From: Actinomycetota bacterium | Lineage (GTDB): Bacteria > Actinomycetota > Actinomycetes > S36-B12 | Reading direction: 5' to 3' | DNA: 64,000 nucleotides | Assembly: GCA_016717115.1 (NCBI GenBank) | Contig: JADKGE010000004.1 | Span: forward strand, 1 to 64,000 | Shown here: piece after piece, positions 43,700 to 53,233 of the stretch | How positions within the stretch are numbered: the stretch's first letter is position 1 | Layout of the letters: each line of letters opens with the position of its first letter | Notes under the pieces: generated by a model | What the model was told of the DNA's origin: nothing | Seen by the model: only the letters and a program-made list of their open reading frames with translations | The model's database searches: none | Translations under genes and position numbers: made by a program

Positions 43700-45736
43700 G
43701 TGACCACCGATGAGAGCTTGCGACAGAAGTTCTACTCGACCGGCCTGGACGTGTCGTCCCGGGCCGGCTTCCTGTTGGGCTCGTACTACACCGGCCTGTC
43801 GCTCCAGCCGAACCTGCTCTCCCGTGGAACCCGGGATCAGGCGATCGTCAGCGGGGTGGCGGCGTCCGTCGGGTACGCATGGGGCGTCTCGGCGCACTCG
43901 TTCCTCCGCTCCACCGCCGATCGGCTGCCGATGGCCTCGAGGTCGCCGGCCGGGCGTGTGGTGTCGGGGGTGATCGTCGACGCGGTGGCCGCCGCCGTCG
44001 GCGCAGCCGTGATGAAGGCGTTGCCGCCTCGGGAGCACGAGAGCTCACGCCGTGCGCTGGCCAGGCTCGGTGGCGTCGGCCTGAGCGCCGCGGGACTCGC
44101 GGGAGTCGGGGCGGACGCCCTGGAACCGACCCGCGGAAAGCCCGGGTTCCACGCCGCGGGCGTGGCCGCGGCAGTGACGGCGACGGCCGCCGGATACGCG
44201 ATGACGAATCCCGGGAAGTCGACCCGTGGCGCGCTGGGGCCGGGCGACACGGAGGCGCGTGAGAATGTCGTTCGCGAGGTGTCGACACCCAAGGCGCTCC
44301 TGTCCGGCGTCGGCGTGACCGCGCTGCTGTTCGTCGTGGCGAAGGGTGAGTCCGCGCTCTCCAGCGCCGTCGCCAGGGGAGCGGCCAAGACGCTGGGCGG
44401 GACGCCTGACGACCGGCGCGCCATCGGCCGTGCGGCGGCCGCTGCCGCGCTTGTCGGGGTCGGCTGGGCCGCGGTGAGCGGGGCGAGCAGGATCCTGACG
44501 AAGGCGGGAGTCGGGGTCGAGGCCGCACACGAGAACCCGCCGGACATACCGGAAGTCACCGGCGGCCCCGGCTCAGTGGTCCCCTGGGTGGACCAGACGC
44601 GCGAGTCCCGTCGATGGCTCACGATGGTCCTGCGGCCGAGCGAGATCGCCGAGGTGATGGGCGAGCCCGCCATCCAGCCGATCCGGGTCTATGCCCCGCT
44701 GAGCGCGGCGACGTCACCGGAGGAGAGGGCGAACCTGCTCCTGGCGGAGATCGACCGGACGGGGGCTCTCGAGCGCCCGGTCTTCGCGCTGTTCTCCCCG
44801 ACCGGCTCCGGCTACGTCAACTACGTGGCGACGGAGACGTTCGAGTTCCTCACCCGCGGCAACTGCGCATCCGCGTCGATCCAGTACTCGGTGCTCCCGT
44901 CCGCGCTGTCGCTGACGAAGGTGGATCTGGCCACGCACCAGACGCGCATCCTCGTCAACGGGATCGTCAGCCGCCTGATGGCCATGCCGGCCGACAGGCG
45001 ACCGAGGTTCCTGCTGTTCGGCGAGAGCCTCGGCTCGCAGGTGAGCGAGGAGATGTTCCGCGGCACCGGTATCAGCGGGCCGGAGGGCATCGGTCTCGAG
45101 GCCGCCCTGTGGATCGGGACTCCCGCATCGACGGTCTACCGGCGAGAGCTCTGGGGTGAGCGCACCGTGTCCGAGCCGCCCGAGGTGGGCCCAGGCTCGT
45201 TCTACCTGCCGCGCGACGTGAGCGAGTGGACGTCCCTTCCGGACGAGGAGCGGGCCGAGGTGCGGTACCTGCTCCTGCAGAACGGCGCCGACCCTGTCCC
45301 GAAGTTCGACCCGCCACTGGTGTGGAAGCGACCCGACTGGCTCGGGCCCGACGACCTGCGCCCGCCCGGCGCCCCCCGCAGGACCAAGTGGCTGCCGGTC
45401 GTGTCATTCGTGACGACGTTCATCGACCTGCAGAACGCACTGGTCCCCACCCCGGGCGTGTTCCAGGAGGGGGGCCACGACTACCGGCTCGAGATCCCCG
45501 AGGCGATGCGAGCCGTGTGGAGCCTGTCGGCGGACGACGACCAGATGGTCCGCGTGCAGGAGGCCCTCCGACGCCGGGAGCTGGAGTGGGAGTCGCGTCG
45601 GCGCTGGGAGAAGGCGCAGGCAACACCCAGTCCGGAGCGACCGGCGGCGGAGGAGAAGGTCCTCGCGGATGTCTCCACATGGATAGGCCATGACGTCACC
45701 CGAGAGGAGCTGCTCCAGATCGTCGGCGGTCCCTGA
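43700..45736 (+). CDS. Abhydrolase_9-type membrane-associated hydrolase
   Basis: A 678-residue protein, GTG start at 43700 behind GGAGGGCAGC. The first ~290 residues are Ala/Gly-rich with several hydrophobic helices (probable membrane part). The C-terminal ~370 residues match the alpha/beta-hydrolase family 9 (PF10081 type): RPVFALFSPTGSGYVNYVAT, the nucleophile elbow LFGESLGSQVSEEM and LLQNGADPVPKFDPPLVWKR. A homologue lies at 60184-61899. The family is widespread in actinobacteria with no known substrate; lipid or cell-envelope hydrolysis is a guess. Confidence 0.88.
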   Translation: MTTDESLRQKFYSTGLDVSSRAGFLLGSYYTGLSLQPNLLSRGTRDQAIVSGVAASVGYAWGVSAHSFLRSTADRLPMASRSPAGRVVSGVIVDAVAAAVGAAVMKALPPREHESSRRALARLGGVGLSAAGLAGVGADALEPTRGKPGFHAAGVAAAVTATAAGYAMTNPGKSTRGALGPGDTEARENVVREVSTPKALLSGVGVTALLFVVAKGESALSSAVARGAAKTLGGTPDDRRAIGRAAAAAALVGVGWAAVSGASRILTKAGVGVEAAHENPPDIPEVTGGPGSVVPWVDQTRESRRWLTMVLRPSEIAEVMGEPAIQPIRVYAPLSAATSPEERANLLLAEIDRTGALERPVFALFSPTGSGYVNYVATETFEFLTRGNCASASIQYSVLPSALSLTKVDLATHQTRILVNGIVSRLMAMPADRRPRFLLFGESLGSQVSEEMFRGTGISGPEGIGLEAALWIGTPASTVYRRELWGERTVSEPPEVGPGSFYLPRDVSEWTSLPDEERAEVRYLLLQNGADPVPKFDPPLVWKRPDWLGPDDLRPPGAPRRTKWLPVVSFVTTFIDLQNALVPTPGVFQEGGHDYRLEIPEAMRAVWSLSADDDQMVRVQEALRRRELEWESRRRWEKAQATPSPERPAAEEKVLADVSTWIGHDVTREELLQIVGGP

Positions 45737-45771
45737 TTCCCTGATCCCACAAGCATTTCGAAAGGTGCTCG

Positions 45772-46158
45772 ATGTTCAACGACAACGGCTCGTTCCTGCT
45801 CGCCCTGTTCGAGTTCTTCCTCTTCTTCGCCTGGTTCATGTGCCTGTTCTGGGTGCTCGGCGACATCTTCCGCAGCAAGGACCTCGGCGGCGGCGGCAAG
45901 ACCATCTGGATCATCTTCGTCATCGTGATCCCGTGGCTCGGCGTCCTCGTGTACGTGATCGCCCGCGGCAAGGGAATGCAGGAGCGCCAGCTGGAGCAGG
46001 CGAAGGAGATGCAGGCCGCGCAGGCTGAGTACATCAAGTCCGTCGCCGGATCCAGCGGGTCGTCGGCCGACCAGATCGCCTCGGCCAAGGGGCTTCTCGA
46101 CAGCGGCGCGATCACCCAGGCGGAGTTCGACACGATCAAGGCCAAGGCGCTGGCGTAG
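45772..46158 (+). CDS. PLDc_N and SHOCT domain membrane protein
   Basis: A 128-residue protein. Two transmembrane helices (LFEFFLFFAWFMCLFWVLGD and IWIIFVIVIPWLGVLVYVIA) with DIFRSKDLGGGGKT between them form the cardiolipin-synthase-like PLDc_N region. The C-terminus (DQIASAKGLLDSGAITQAEF) is a SHOCT domain, a short helical oligomerisation module. ATG 45772 follows GAAAGGTGCTCG. It shares one base with the ClC start, so the two are co-translated. It is likely an assembly or regulatory membrane factor. Confidence 0.85.
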   Translation: MFNDNGSFLLALFEFFLFFAWFMCLFWVLGDIFRSKDLGGGGKTIWIIFVIVIPWLGVLVYVIARGKGMQERQLEQAKEMQAAQAEYIKSVAGSSGSSADQIASAKGLLDSGAITQAEFDTIKAKALA

Positions 46159-47486
46159 TGGCGGACGCCCCGAGCCAGCAGATGGACCCGGCTGCGCTCA
46201 TGCGCACCCGGGCCTATCGCCGACTCCTGATCCTGGCCGCCGTCATCGGCGTGATCGTGTCGCTGGCATCGTGGCTGTTCCTCGAGGGCACGCATGCCCT
46301 GCAGCAGTGGACGTACGAGACGCTGCCCACCTGGCTGGGCTTCGCGCAGGCGCCGTGGTGGTGGCCGCTGCCCGTGCTCGCGGTCGCGGGCGTCGCCATC
46401 GCCTTCGCCGTGGTGCGTCTTCCCGGCCACGGCGGGCATGACCCGTCGCAGGGCCTGGCGACGGGGCCGCCCATCACCGCGGCGATGGTTCCCGGCGTCG
46501 TGCTGGCGGCCGTGGCCACGCTGGGATTCGGCATGGTGCTCGGGCCTGAGGCGCCACTCATCGGGATCGCGACGGGAGTGGCGTTGTGGGTCGCGGGACG
46601 ATCGCGCAAGCCCGTTCCCGACCAGGCGTTGGTGGTCATCGCCGCGGCCGGCAGCTTCGCCGCGCTGGCGACGATCTTCGGCTCACCGATCGTCGGTGCG
46701 GTCATCATCATCGAGGCCGCAGCCCTGGGCGGCGCCACGCTGCCGCTTGTCCTGCTGCCGGGTCTGATCGCGGCCGGCATCGGGTCATTGGTCTTCGTGG
46801 GGGTGGGCTCCCTGACGGGCTTGAGCTCCAGTGCCTACGCCCTGCCGCCGCTTGCGCTACCGGAGTACCCGACCCCGCAGCTGACGGACTTCCTGTGGAC
46901 CATCGTCCTGTCGCTCGTGACCGCCGGAGTGGTGTTCGTCGTCATGGCGTTGGGTCGTCGGACGAGGGACGTGGTCGCACGACGGCCCTACGTGTTCCAC
47001 CCGGCCGCGGCGGTCCTGGTCGGTCTCGTCGCGGTGGCCTTCGCCGCCCTGACCGGACAGTCGGCCAACGCCGTCCTGTTCTCCGGTCAGGAGGAGATGT
47101 CGGCAACGGTCCAGACGGCCTCGACACTGACGCTGGCCACCCTTGCTCTGCTGTTGATCGCCAAGGCGCTGGCCTGGGGGATCTCGATGGGCGCGGCCCG
47201 TGGTGGCCCGACCTTCCCCGCGATGTTCCTCGGGGTGGTCGGTGGGCTGCTCGCCGCGCATCTGCCCGGGTTCGCCGAGACGCCAGCCATCGGCGTGCTC
47301 GTGGGCGCCGCATGCGTTGCGGTGCTGAGGCTTCCGCTCTCCTCGATCATCCTGGCGCTGCTCATCACCCAGGCAGGTGCAGGAGTTGCGCCGTTGATCA
47401 TCGTCGGAGTCGCCGTCGCCTACCTGGCCACCTTGCTGCTGGCCGACCGGCGAGCGAAACCCGTGGTGACACCAGCAGTCGCGTGA
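46158..47486 (+). CDS. ClC-family chloride channel/antiporter
   Basis: A 442-residue protein with about ten to twelve helices. Recognisable family sequences are GMVLGPEAPLIGIATGVALW (the G-x-x-G-P-E-x-P signature), IAAAGSFAALATIFGSPIVG and WGISMGAARGGPTFPAMFLG. It has no CBS domains. The GTG start overlaps the stop of the SHOCT gene. ClC proteins exchange chloride (or fluoride) for protons or pass chloride. The GSGIP-type selectivity loop is not obvious in its classical form, so specificity is uncertain. Confidence 0.88.
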   Translation: MADAPSQQMDPAALMRTRAYRRLLILAAVIGVIVSLASWLFLEGTHALQQWTYETLPTWLGFAQAPWWWPLPVLAVAGVAIAFAVVRLPGHGGHDPSQGLATGPPITAAMVPGVVLAAVATLGFGMVLGPEAPLIGIATGVALWVAGRSRKPVPDQALVVIAAAGSFAALATIFGSPIVGAVIIIEAAALGGATLPLVLLPGLIAAGIGSLVFVGVGSLTGLSSSAYALPPLALPEYPTPQLTDFLWTIVLSLVTAGVVFVVMALGRRTRDVVARRPYVFHPAAAVLVGLVAVAFAALTGQSANAVLFSGQEEMSATVQTASTLTLATLALLLIAKALAWGISMGAARGGPTFPAMFLGVVGGLLAAHLPGFAETPAIGVLVGAACVAVLRLPLSSIILALLITQAGAGVAPLIIVGVAVAYLATLLLADRRAKPVVTPAVA

Positions 47487-47522
47487 CGCCATCGCGGCGC
47501 TCCCCGAGGGGATGAGGATTCG

Positions 47523-48704
47523 CTAGGGGACCGGTCCGTGTCCCACGACGTGCGGGTGCTCCGGCAGCGGCTCGCTCAGCGTCTCCTCGTCCGGGATCTC
47601 GGCGGCGACGTCGTCGGCATGGATCGTGTGCAGCATGGCCCAGGTCGCCCAGGTCCCGAACAGCGCGAGGATCACCGTCACCCCGATGCTGGCCGCGACG
47701 ACGGGCAGGATCGTGATGCGAAGCATGACGAAGCCTATGGTCGCCGTCGCCGGGATCGTCAGGACCCAGGCCACGACCATCTCGCCCACGACCCGCCAGT
47801 TGGCGCCCTTGCCCGATCCGACTCCCGCACCCACGATCGAGGATGCGGCGGCGTGCGTGGTGGAGATGGGCATCCCCAGGGCGGTGGCGCCGAAGATCGC
47901 CGTAGTGGCGCCGATGTTCGCTGCGGTGCCCGAACTGGCGTGCAGGAGCGTGATCTTCAGGCCCAGTGTCTCGATGATCCGCCACCCACCCCAGAGCGTG
48001 CCCAGGGCAATGGCGCCGTAGGCGCCGAGCGCCACCCACTCGGGCACGACGATCGTCGAGCCGTCATCCCCAACGGTGGTGTATCCCGCGCCGAGCAGCA
48101 GGGCGGCGACGACCCCCATCGTCTTCTGCGCGTCGTTGGCGCCGTGGCCGAAGGAGACTCCGGCGGCCGAGACCAGCTGCAGCCCCTTGAACACCGGATG
48201 ATCGTCGTGGAGGGAGAACAGCTTCTGGATCCCGAACACCAGGTACATGGCACCGAATGCGATGGAGAAGGCCACCGCCGGAGACAGGACGATCCCGATA
48301 GCGGCCTTCTCGACGCTGCTCCAGTCGATCGCGTCGAGACCTCCCGCCGCCAGTCCAGCTCCGACGAGTCCGCCGATGATCGCGTGGCTTGAGGACGACG
48401 GCATGCCGAAGCGCCACGTGAAGAAGTTCCACGCGATCGCCGCGAACAGGGCGGCGAATGTCAGAGCGACTCCCCCGAAGTCGGCCTTGACGGTCTTCGC
48501 GATCGTGTTGGCGACCGCAGTGCCGATGACGAAGTAGGCGAGCAGGTTGAACGTCGCGGCGAAGGGGGGAGCCCACTTGGCGGGCAGTGCACGTGTCGCC
48601 ACCACGGTCGCGACGGAGTTGGCGGCGTCGTGGAAGCCGTTCGTGAAGTCGAAGACCAAAGCCAGCGCGACAATGGCGATCACGGCGACCAGCTGAAGGT
48701 CCAT
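47523..48704 (-). CDS. Low-affinity inorganic phosphate transporter, Pit family
   Basis: A 393-residue membrane protein with about ten helices. Both halves of the Pit signature are present: DFTNGFHDAANSVATVVATR near residue 20 and SFGHGANDAQKTMGVVAALL in the second half, along with GMPSSSSHAIIGGLVGAGL and GMPISTTHAAASSIVGAGVG. Pit proteins take up metal-phosphate with protons. ATG 48704 (MDLQLVA) is chosen; GGGAGG lies upstream. The gene converges with the ClC gene and stands alone on this strand. Confidence 0.93.
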   Translation of the reverse strand: MDLQLVAVIAIVALALVFDFTNGFHDAANSVATVVATRALPAKWAPPFAATFNLLAYFVIGTAVANTIAKTVKADFGGVALTFAALFAAIAWNFFTWRFGMPSSSSHAIIGGLVGAGLAAGGLDAIDWSSVEKAAIGIVLSPAVAFSIAFGAMYLVFGIQKLFSLHDDHPVFKGLQLVSAAGVSFGHGANDAQKTMGVVAALLLGAGYTTVGDDGSTIVVPEWVALGAYGAIALGTLWGGWRIIETLGLKITLLHASSGTAANIGATTAIFGATALGMPISTTHAAASSIVGAGVGSGKGANWRVVGEMVVAWVLTIPATATIGFVMLRITILPVVAASIGVTVILALFGTWATWAMLHTIHADDVAAEIPDEETLSEPLPEHPHVVGHGPVP

Positions 48705-48851
48705 GACCTCCACGCCTCCCTCGCGCCGCGGTGTCCCTGCTCCCTACGAAACCGCAGTGAAACCGTGGAAGGAGATGCAAGCGGGTGAACACGAGGTGAA
48801 CGACAGCCGTCCAGACGGTGGCAGGGGACCGTGCGGCGGAGGCGGAAGTGA

Positions 48852-49616
48852 TCAGTCGGGCAGCCGGGCCGCCCACGCATCGATGGCGTCGACGATCTCA
48901 CGAGGGCGCGTCATCGTCGGGACGTGGCCGGCTCCGGGGATGACGACCAGCTCGGCTCCCGGGATCGCAGCGGCGGTTGAAACGCCGACGTTGACGGGGA
49001 CGATCGCGTCGCACTCGCCGTGGATGACCAGTGTCGGCACCGTGACCGCGCCCAGGTCGGGGACGAGGGCTGGCGAGTCGTGGGTGTCGAGCATGCGGGC
49101 GGCCGCCTCCGGGTCAGCGCGCATGAGGATCTGTCGGCCCCAGCGCCGGATGTGATCGCTGTCCGGCTCCGGGACGCACGCATCGACGAAGGCCTTGACG
49201 TACTCGGGGTAGTGCTCGCGAACGGCAGACAGGTCGCGTCGCTCACCGGATGTTGCCGTCACCGCGTCGACGAGCACCATGCCCGTGAACCGCTGCGGCT
49301 GCTGCAGCACGGCGGCCAGGACGGTGAGGCCGCCCATGGACTCGCCGGCGATCACGCAGGCGTCCACATCGAAGTGGTCGAGGACGGCGAAGAGATCGTC
49401 GACGAGGCCCTGTGGATGCACGGCCTGCGGAGGTGCCGTACTCGCTCCTGAGCCGCGGTGGTCGTAGGCGATGCAGGTCCAGGTCGACTCCATGAGCTCG
49501 AACGGCTCCTGCCACAGCTCCCAGCTGCCCACCCAGCCGCCGTGCGCGACGAACGTGCGCGGACCCTGTCCGAATCGGACAGTGTTGAGCAGATGGGCGC
49601 CTGCGGCGACGAACAT
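48852..49616 (-). CDS. Alpha/beta hydrolase
   Basis: A 254-residue soluble hydrolase. FVAHGGWVGSWELWQ gives the oxyanion region, YDHRGSGAST the turn, VIAGESMGGLTVLAA the nucleophile elbow with catalytic Ser, VIHGECDAIVPV the Asp and GAGHVPTMTRP the His. The triad is complete. The start is taken at ATG 49616 (MFVAAGAHLL). It lies 45 nt after the second MalT/LuxR gene on the same strand and could be part of its regulon. Substrate unknown. Confidence 0.87.
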   Translation of the reverse strand: MFVAAGAHLLNTVRFGQGPRTFVAHGGWVGSWELWQEPFELMESTWTCIAYDHRGSGASTAPPQAVHPQGLVDDLFAVLDHFDVDACVIAGESMGGLTVLAAVLQQPQRFTGMVLVDAVTATSGERRDLSAVREHYPEYVKAFVDACVPEPDSDHIRRWGRQILMRADPEAAARMLDTHDSPALVPDLGAVTVPTLVIHGECDAIVPVNVGVSTAAAIPGAELVVIPGAGHVPTMTRPREIVDAIDAWAARLPD

Positions 49617-49661
49617 GCGTCGCACCCTACGACCGAAGGCGAACGCGGGTGCGATTCGCGG

Positions 49662-52381
49662 CTACAACAAGTCGAGTTCGTGGGCTCGACGGAGCGCGGC
49701 GCGTCGGCTGTTGACTCCCAGCTTCGCGTAGATGCTCTTGGTGTGTGTCCGCACGGTGTTCAGTGACACGAAGAGCTCGCGAGCGATGGCCGGCCCGTTC
49801 AAGTCGGTGCCGAGCAGCCGAAGGACGTCGAGCTCGCGTTCGCTCAGCGACTCGAGCTGGCCCTTGCCTGGTGGCGTCGTGTCGTCTGACGCGTGCATGG
49901 CGGCGAGAAGCCGGCGCACGTAGTCGCGGGAGGTGCCCTGCTTCTCGACCGCGCGCAGCAGGGCGGCCATGGGCGGGCCCTCGTCAGCGAAGATCCGGAC
50001 GTAGCCCTCTGGCTCCGCGAGCTTCAGGGCACGGGTCAGGGTCGGCACCGCTACCTCGATGCCTGCCCGTGCCTGGTCGGCGATTGCCTGCAGGATCAGG
50101 ATCTCGACGACGCTTCGTGTCCTGTGGCCGTTCTCCGCGGCGGTGAGAAGGCGTCCCAGGAATCGCGTGGCGTCGTCGAGGGTGCTTGCGTCGCGCTCCG
50201 CCGCGTAGGTCGCCAAGAGCAGTCTGGCGAGCGTGATGTGCTCGAACTCGCGCACGTAGGCGAGCTCGTCCTCCACGATGAGCCGATGCTCCCGGGACCA
50301 CTCGAGGGCGTCCCGCAGGGATCCTTGTGCGAGGAATACCCGCGCGCGCAAGGCGGGGATGGGCCGCACGTTGGGGGAGAAGTCGCCCGTGAACACCCGC
50401 TCGGCCTCGTTCAGCAGGTCGACCGCGCCGTCGAGATCCCCCTCGGTCTGACGTAGCCGGGCCATCGCCACGCGCCAGCGGTAGCGGTTCTGCGGCAACC
50501 CGAGGTGGTCGCCTAACACCTGGCTCCGGAGCAGGTCCTGTGTGGCGGACTGGAGTTCGCCGCGCTCGAGGTGGACCTCGCTCATTCCGACGTGCATGTC
50601 GGCCGAACCTCGCGGATCTGGCCCGCTGGCGGCGGTGGGTAGGCGTAGCGCCTGCTCGTACGTGCGCATCGCCTCACTGAGGCGACCCTGTGCCAGCAGG
50701 ATGTCCGCAAGCGCGATGGCGAGGCCGAGCGCATCGGAGATGTGGCCGGCGCGCTGCAGTCCCGCCATGCTCTCGACGTACGCCCGTTCGGCCTCGATCA
50801 GGTCCCCGCGGGTCCAGGCCGCGATCCCCAATAGCGCGGCCGCGGCGGCGCGGTTGAGGTCGTCGTCGTCCGGGGCGAGGTCGAGCGCCCGCTGTGCGTG
50901 CCGCACGGCGTTGGGGAGGTCGCCGCCCACCAGCGCGAACCCGGCTCGGTGCACCGCGATGGAACCGGGCAGACGGCGCAACTCCGGGTCCTCGCTGGGC
51001 CCTGCCACGTCCGACCCGGCAGGCAGCACGGTCGGCCCACCGGTGGGTGGGTTCATCTGCCGCTCTGCGTCGTCCAAGAGGCGTTCAACGCCATCGAGCT
51101 CACCAGTGGCCAGCAGGACGCCGGCGAAGGAATCGCTGAGCAGTGGTCTCGCGCGCACCACATCGGCCGGCAGGGCGGTGAACCAGCCGCGCAGCTCGAC
51201 CTCCTGCCGGAGGGGCCGCAGGACGGGGATCGCCCGCTCGATGAGGTCAGCAGCACGCGCGAACTCCTGGGCCGCCAGCGCGTACCGAATGGCCTCCGAA
51301 GGCTCGCCGCTCGCCTCGGACCACTCGCTCGCCCGTCGCATCAGCTCCGGGACCAGGGCGGGCTGCTCATCCAGCAGGTGCGCCTGCAGGACATCCGCGA
51401 AGAGCTGGTGGTAGCGGTACCACCGGCGCTGGTCATCGAGCGGAATCAGAAAGAGGTTGCCCCGCTCGAGCTCTGCCAGTCGGGCTCTGCCGTCGCCCTG
51501 TCCCGTGACCGCGTCGCAGAGCGGTCCGCTCAGGCGCTCGAGCATGGACGTCTGCAGCAGGAAGTCCTTGACGCTGTCAGGCTGGCGACTCAGGACCTCC
51601 TCGGCGAGGTAGTCGACGATGTAACGGTCGTCTCCCGCGAATCCGGCGATGAAGCCCGCCACGTCGTCTCGCCCCTGCATCGAGAGCGCCGCCAGTTGCA
51701 GCGCGGCGATCCACCCCTCTGTGCGTCCTTCCAGCGAGTCGACCTCTCCTCGGGTCAGCGGCAACCCCATGACTCCCGTCAGGTAGGTCGACGCCTCGTC
51801 GGGCGTGAAGCGCAGGTCGGCCGCGCGGATCTCGACGAGCTGGCCGCGTGCGCGAAGCCGCGCCAGCGGCAGTGCCGGGTCGGCGCGACTTGCGATGACT
51901 AGGTGGATCTGCGGGGGCAGGTGGTCGAGCAGGTAGGCCATCCCCTCATGCACGCCGGGTGCGTTGATGACGTGGTAGTCGTCGAGCACGAGGACGACAT
52001 CGTTCGGGGCACTATCGAGCTCGTTGAGCAACGCGGCGATGACCGACTCGGCCGACGACGGGGGCGTCTGCAGGAGGGCAAGGGCACCGCCCCGAGCCCC
52101 CCGGTCGCTGCCTGCAGCGAAGCGACGACGTACGACCAGAAGACGGCCGGGTCGTTGTCCCTCGCATCGAGGGCCACCCATGCCACGGAGAGCCCGTCGG
52201 CCTCGGTGCTGGCCAGCCAAGCACTCAGCAGGGTCGTCTTGCCGAACCCCGCTGGAGCGGACAGGAGGGTCAGTGTCGAATCCGTCCCGGGCCTAAGAAG
52301 GTTGCTCAGTCGTGGTCGGATTACGAGCTCGCGACGCGGCCGGGGCATGTGGAGCTTGGCCTCGAGCAGTGGGCCCGCCAT
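49662..52381 (-). pseudogene. Second MalT/LuxR-type regulator, one frameshift
   Basis: ATG 52381 (MAGPLLEAKLHMPRPRREL) opens a LAL regulator with P-loop LLSAPAGFGKTTLLSAWLAS. Near 52090-52102 (runs CCCC and CCCCCC on the plus strand) one base is missing; the next frame continues ALALLQTPPSSAESVIAALL and DVVLVLDDYHVINAPGV (Walker B). The middle is TPR-like helices, and the C-terminus is a LuxR domain (LESLSERELDVLRLLGTDLN, LFVSLNTVRTHTKSIYAKLG). Repaired length is about 906 residues. The rest is fully conserved, so the break may be an assembly error. A hydrolase follows after 45 nt. Confidence 0.85.
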
Positions 52382-52523
52382 GACGCCATCCCCTCGGGAG
52401 CGAGCGGCTCGCTCGAGACCACCCGGTCAGATGGTTGTCTCACCGTACGCGAAGGGGTCGTCGCCGTCCGTCGTTGCGTGATGGGATGGGGTGACGTCGC
52501 CGATGTCGACTCCCGCGAGACCG

Positions 52524-52549
52524 GATGACTCCGACGAAGCGGAGTCATC
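52524..52549. terminator. Candidate terminator hairpin
   Basis: GATGACTCCG (52524-52533) and CGGAGTCATC (52540-52549) are perfect 10-bp arms with a 6-nt loop. It lies 22 nt downstream of the small membrane-protein gene (52571-52788, minus) and upstream of the LuxR gene, so it could end the WhiB transcript. Confidence 0.5.
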
Positions 52550-52570
52550 GGCTGCCAGCATCCATGCGAT

Positions 52571-52788
52571 CTAGCGCGACACGGTCAAGCAGGTCAGCAG
52601 AGCCGTGAAGCCGACGGTGACCGCAACCAAGGCAGCAGGCGCCCAGATCGTCGAGCGAACGGATCGGATCTTCGTCCCTCCGAGCGCATTTTGCCGAGGA
52701 AGTCCGCTGCGGCGGAGGCCGGATTCGGAGTCGTCGCACTCGCATGGGCCAGGGTGGTCTCCATGAAGGCGTCCTCGGGCCCGCTCAC
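52571..52788 (-). pseudogene. Tail-anchored small membrane protein, one frameshift
   Basis: GTG 52788 starts VSGPEDAFMETTLAHASATT and runs to FLGKMRSEG. One base is missing in the CCC run near 52675-52677; the next frame continues TKIRSVRSTIWAPAALVAVT with a transmembrane helix (APAALVAVTVGFTALLTCLT) and stops at 52571-52573. Repaired length is about 72 residues: a hydrophilic N-terminus and a single C-terminal anchor. It lies 7 nt after the whiB stop, so the two are likely co-transcribed. No family recognised. Confidence 0.55.
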
Positions 52789-52795
52789 CGTGGCG

Positions 52796-53077
52796 TCATG
52801 CGCGCAGGGTATTCGCGACGTAGCCCTCTCGTGCTCTGCGGACGCGCGCTGCTCGTAGGCGCTGAAGCCGTCGCTCGTCCTCGCCCAGCCCGCCCCAGAC
52901 GCCGATCCGCTGGTCGGTCGCGTGCGCGAAGCGGCGGCACTGCTCGATCACCCCGCAGGTGGCGCAGATGGCCTTCGCGCGCTGCAGTTCGAAGGTCGGA
53001 TGCGCCGTCTTGCCGGAGGGAAAGAAGATCTCCGGATCCTCGCCGCGACACGCTGCGTCCTCGCCCCAGGTGCTCAC
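52796..53077 (-). CDS. WhiB-family iron-sulfur transcription factor
   Basis: A 93-residue protein. Four cysteines that bind a [4Fe-4S] cluster are in AACRGEDPEIFFP and AICATCGVIEQCRRF, followed by the turn motif GVWGGLGEDERR and a basic tail (RAARVRRAREG) that contacts DNA. The GTG start at 53077 is chosen because GGAG lies 8 nt upstream and it gives the normal WhiB length. WhiB proteins sense redox state, NO or O2 and partner the main sigma factor. This one is divergent from the inactive serine-hydrolase homologue. Confidence 0.93.
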   Translation of the reverse strand: MSTWGEDAACRGEDPEIFFPSGKTAHPTFELQRAKAICATCGVIEQCRRFAHATDQRIGVWGGLGEDERRLQRLRAARVRRAREGYVANTLRA

Positions 53078-53233
53078 CCGAAACTCCTCCACGATTCGTC
53101 CTCGTTCCCTCTCGTTCCGCCTTTGGCCGAGACTACGAAGGGCATGTTGCGGCGAGCCGCACCTCCGTGTTTCAAGGTCGTGACGTGATCGAGAATCGAA
53201 GTCGAGAAGGGGATCACCCACTACGTTGGCCAG

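Noticed and set aside
41799..43703. Long plus-strand frame inside the SulP gene
   Set aside because: Same strand as SulP but a different frame, Arg/His/Pro-rich with no transmembrane or domain signal; a shadow of SulP.
47487..47522. Possible terminator TCCCCGAGGGGA between the convergent ClC and Pit genes
   Set aside because: The arms are only 5 bp with a 2-nt loop, too small to form a convincing terminator hairpin.
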